From positions 1 to 64,000 of the forward strand of contig DASWZN010000012.1 in assembly GCA_036404435.1 (NCBI GenBank): 64,000 nt of DNA. Direction: 5' to 3'. The notes beneath the pieces are model-generated. The model searched no databases, was not told where the DNA came from, and worked only from the letters and a program-made list of their open reading frames with translations. Made by a program: the position numbers and the translations under genes. Source of the stretch: DASWZN01 sp036404435 (GTDB lineage Bacteria; Acidobacteriota; Terriglobia; Bryobacterales; Bryobacteraceae). Shown here piece after piece: positions 61,956 to 64,000 of this stretch (positions are counted from its first letter, which is position 1; each line of letters begins with the position of its first letter).

Positions 61956-61968
61956 ATTATAGTCCGCC

Positions 61969-62913
61969 TTACCCCAGCCGGAACTCCTGCCCCACCCTCC
62001 GCACGCCGATGCGGTCCCGGTCGCGCCCGGCCACGCGGTCCAGGCGCTCGATCGGCTCGAACATCGGTTCCCGACCCAGGGGAAAGGTCTGATGATGCAC
62101 CGGCAGGATATGCTCGGCCCCGGCGTCCGACGCCATCTGCCAGGCCTCTTCCGGCGTGCAGTGGAAGTGGATCCACGGATTGTAGGCGCCGATCGGCATG
62201 ATCGCCAGGTCGATCGGCCGTCGCGAGCGCAGGCTGCGGAAAGCCGAGGTGATGGCCGTGTCGCCGGCGAACAGGACCCGGTGGCCGCCGCACTCGATCA
62301 GGTAGCCGTTGTAACCCCGGTAGTTGTCCGTGCGCATCCGCGCCCCCCAGTGGTTGACCTCGAAGGCGCGGACGCTGGCCGGACCCGCCCGCTCGCATTC
62401 GCCCCAGCCCAGCTCCGCCACCCGGCGCCAGCGCTGCACCCGCAGCAAGTCGCTCGTCCGCACGGCGTTGATGACCGCCGTATGCCGGCTCTCGAGCGCG
62501 CGCAGCGACGGCAAGTCGGTGTGATCCATGTGCGCGTGCGAGAGCAGAACCAGGTCGATCTTCGGAAGCTGATGCGCTTCGAGCGCTGGAGCCACCAGCC
62601 GTTTCACGCCCAGCGTCACCGGACCGAGATGGAGGCCGGCGCGGTCGCTGAAAACCGGATCGGTGAGGATCGTGAAGCCGTCCATCTTGAGAAGGACGGT
62701 GCTGTGGCCGAGCCAGGCCGCGAACAGGCCGCGGTCGGGCCAGCGCCGCGGATCCGGGACAGCAGTAGGTGGGAGAATCAGCCGTTTGGCGTCCTCCCTG
62801 TAGTGTTTCCAGAAGGCCGGCGCGGCGTGGCAGGCAAAGGCAGCCAATCCACCGATTCCGGCGGCGCCCAGCACGCTCCGGCGGCGCCACCGAGGGTTTC
62901 CAGCGAGGGACAT
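61969..62913 (-). CDS. Exported UlaG/NAPE-PLD-like metallo-hydrolase
   Basis: 314 aa. A twin-arginine-type leader (RWRRRSVLGAAGIGGLAAF) suggests Tat export. Metallo-beta-lactamase fold with WLGHSTVLLKMDGFTILTDP, the metal motif LLSHAHMDHTD (about 124-134), FAGDTAI and the ILPVHHQTF end. Related enzymes are lactonases or N-acyl-phosphatidylethanolamine phospholipase D; substrate unknown. ATG 62913 follows TACCAT by 10 bases. Confidence 0.85.
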   Translation of the reverse strand: MSLAGNPRWRRRSVLGAAGIGGLAAFACHAAPAFWKHYREDAKRLILPPTAVPDPRRWPDRGLFAAWLGHSTVLLKMDGFTILTDPVFSDRAGLHLGPVTLGVKRLVAPALEAHQLPKIDLVLLSHAHMDHTDLPSLRALESRHTAVINAVRTSDLLRVQRWRRVAELGWGECERAGPASVRAFEVNHWGARMRTDNYRGYNGYLIECGGHRVLFAGDTAITSAFRSLRSRRPIDLAIMPIGAYNPWIHFHCTPEEAWQMASDAGAEHILPVHHQTFPLGREPMFEPIERLDRVAGRDRDRIGVRRVGQEFRLG

Positions 62914-62923
62914 CTACACTTTT

Positions 62924-62929
62924 ATGGTA
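62924..62929 (-). promoter_or_regulatory. -10 hexamer of the Tat metallo-hydrolase gene
   Basis: TACCAT, minus strand, 10 bases before ATG 62913; no ribosome site. Confidence 0.4.
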
Positions 62930-62940
62930 TCAGGCCAAAG

Positions 62941-63717
62941 CTAACGGGATGCGCGGCGGCGGATCGCGCGGGAAACCGCGGCCAGGCACAAGCCGCCCAG
63001 CAGTAGCAGCGCGGTACCCGGCTCCGGAATGGGGTCCGCGGGGCCCGCGTTGTAGTCGGCCAACACTGCGTCGGAGGATTGGGCGTTGTTGTAAATGCTC
63101 AGCTCGTCGATCGAGCCGTCAAAGTAGGGGTTTGCAAACTCCGACTGTCCGAGCCAGTTGTTGGTCGTCGAATTGAGATCGGCCACGGTGTTAATGATGT
63201 CTTTCGTGGCGACTTCAACGCCATTCACGTACATCGTGGCCGTGCTCCCATTGAGCGTGATCGCCATGAAGGTCTCGACGCCCGGGGTGATCGTGGGCCC
63301 CTGCAAATCTCTTTCGCTGCCACCGAGCGGCGCCAGGAGGGCGAAGCCGGATTGCCCCGGCGACGTCCAGCCGCTGCCGACGTCGGGCGTCAGGTAGAGG
63401 TAGCTGTTCGTGCCCGATCCAAAGTCGAAGAGCCGCGCCCACGTCTGGTCGGTGTTGGTAGCCCAGGTAAACCAAACCTCAATCGTGAGGCTCGTGAAGC
63501 TGTCGAGGATGCCGGGAGGCAACTCGGCGTACTGCCCGCTGCCGTTGAGCTGTAGCGCGTTTGCGAAAATCGTGGCTCCGCCCTCAAGCGTGGCGTTGTT
63601 CGTACCGATCGAATCGTTCCCGTTGCCTGTGAAGTTGTACTGGTCGACCTCCGTCGCCCCCGCGGATGCACAAACCAGCGCTGCGGCGAGCGCAGACACA
63701 CAAACATTCCGCATCAT
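62941..63717 (-). CDS. LamG-domain protein with PEP-CTERM sorting signal
   Basis: 258 aa. Sec signal (1-21), a concanavalin/LamG-like domain (about 25-215: LTIEVWFTWATN, ATMYVNGVEV, YFDGSIDELSIYNN), and the C-terminal PEP-CTERM tripartite tail: IPEPGTALLLLGGLCLAA then RRRASR, processed by exosortase EpsH. Probably a surface or EPS-associated carbohydrate-binding protein. ATG 63717 or 63714; TAATAT lies 7 bases before the former. Confidence 0.9.
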   Translation of the reverse strand: MMRNVCVSALAAALVCASAGATEVDQYNFTGNGNDSIGTNNATLEGGATIFANALQLNGSGQYAELPPGILDSFTSLTIEVWFTWATNTDQTWARLFDFGSGTNSYLYLTPDVGSGWTSPGQSGFALLAPLGGSERDLQGPTITPGVETFMAITLNGSTATMYVNGVEVATKDIINTVADLNSTTNNWLGQSEFANPYFDGSIDELSIYNNAQSSDAVLADYNAGPADPIPEPGTALLLLGGLCLAAVSRAIRRRASR

Positions 63718-63724
63718 TGGAGCA

Positions 63725-63730
63725 ATATTA
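63725..63730 (-). promoter_or_regulatory. -10 hexamer of the PEP-CTERM gene
   Basis: TAATAT, minus strand, seven bases before ATG 63717. Confidence 0.5.
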
Positions 63731-63774
63731 CCCCCAAACAGGTCCCAAGATCAAGGTACATTAATTTCGGATCC

Positions 63775-63999
63775 TCAGTCCCACCCGAACCGCTCTTCCA
63801 GCCACGGATCGCCGCGCATGTGGTAGCCGTTCTTCTCCCAGAAGCCCGCCCGGTCGTGATCGAGCAACTCGATAGCTTTCACCCACTTCGCGCTCTTCCA
63901 GGCGTACAGGCGCGGCACCACCAGCCGGGCTGGCCCGCCGTGCTCGGCCGTGAGCGGCTCGTCATCGTGCAGGAAGGCCACCAGCGCGTCCTCCCCCAG
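63775..63999 (-). CDS. Sulfite-oxidase-like molybdopterin oxidoreductase, C-terminal part
   Basis: The frame enters from the right edge and ends here: about 74 residues including HGGPARLVVPRLYAWKSAKW and VKAIELLDHDRAGFWEKNGY, HMRGDPWLEERFGWD. These are the last blocks of YedY/MsrP-like and sulfite-oxidase-like enzymes with a Moco domain. The GTG at 63981 is internal. Start and cofactor cysteine lie outside the window. Confidence 0.85.
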   Translation of the reverse strand: MGEDALVAFLHDDEPLTAEHGGPARLVVPRLYAWKSAKWVKAIELLDHDRAGFWEKNGYHMRGDPWLEERFGWD

Positions 64000-64000
64000 C

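Overview
Organism. This is a high-GC, densely packed bacterial chromosome fragment. A Tol-Pal cluster with a TonB-like third gene, a PEP-CTERM protein, a DUF2934 gene, DinB, NtrXY, DUF4342 and a UlaG-like hydrolase together suggest an Acidobacteriota member of the Bryobacter/Solibacter type. That placement is inference from gene content only. There is no rRNA, CRISPR array or intact insertion sequence. Two tRNAs are present, Ser(CGA) and Leu(CAA), both with encoded CCA.

Layout. (1) 1-9505, plus strand: phosphoketolase, class I aldolase, mannose-6-P isomerase, a phosphomannomutase-like HAD protein, a GH130 phosphorylase, a frameshifted DUF2934 gene, PPK2 and a P3A proton ATPase, mostly joined by ATGA overlaps. 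Together they can take beta-mannosides by phosphorolysis to Man-1-P, Man-6-P, Fru-6-P and acetyl-P. (2) 9757-18868, minus: a tripartite RND efflux operon (adaptor, outer-membrane factor, two RND pumps). (3) 19276-25590: a sulfur island, comprising a family 2A encapsulin shell, its cysteine desulfurase cargo (frameshifted near 20646), serine O-acetyltransferase, a divergent rhodanese, a PIG-L deacetylase, a small hydrolase and a remnant of a YeeE/YedE transporter lying against tRNA-Ser. (4) 25740-33381: recN and a full tolQ-tolR-tonB/tolA-tolB-pal-cpoB cluster plus deoC. (5) 33364-38813: dinB, tRNA-Leu, an orphan ribbon-helix-helix gene, a duplicated-domain secreted protein, then folD-coaE-htrA and a glycosyltransferase. 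(6) 38882-41142: a three-gene cassette (2TM SLATT-like protein, unknown protein, nucleoside phosphorylase-fold protein) that looks like an undescribed conflict/defence module. (7) 41213-55015: GH20 hexosaminidase, peroxiredoxin-like protein, PhzF, Rrf2 regulator, clpP, nuoM, DUF4342, a PD-(D/E)XK-like orphan, NtrXY, a secreted metallo-beta-lactamase protein and a zinc-ribbon membrane protein. (8) 55043-60921: argC-argB-GNAT behind two tandem ARG-box-like sites, a molybdopterin-binding-domain protein, a polysaccharide deacetylase, ACP and FabF. (9) 60946-64000: VapBC, a decayed nucleotidyltransferase pair, a Tat-type metallo-hydrolase, a PEP-CTERM protein and the end of a sulfite-oxidase-like enzyme.

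Whole-window signals. Many single genes have a TAnnnT hexamer only 6-12 nt before the start codon and no ribosome binding site, which suggests frequent leaderless transcripts. Two genes (cargo desulfurase, DUF2934) carry small frameshifts that restore canonical ATGA junctions when corrected. They could be real mutations or assembly errors.
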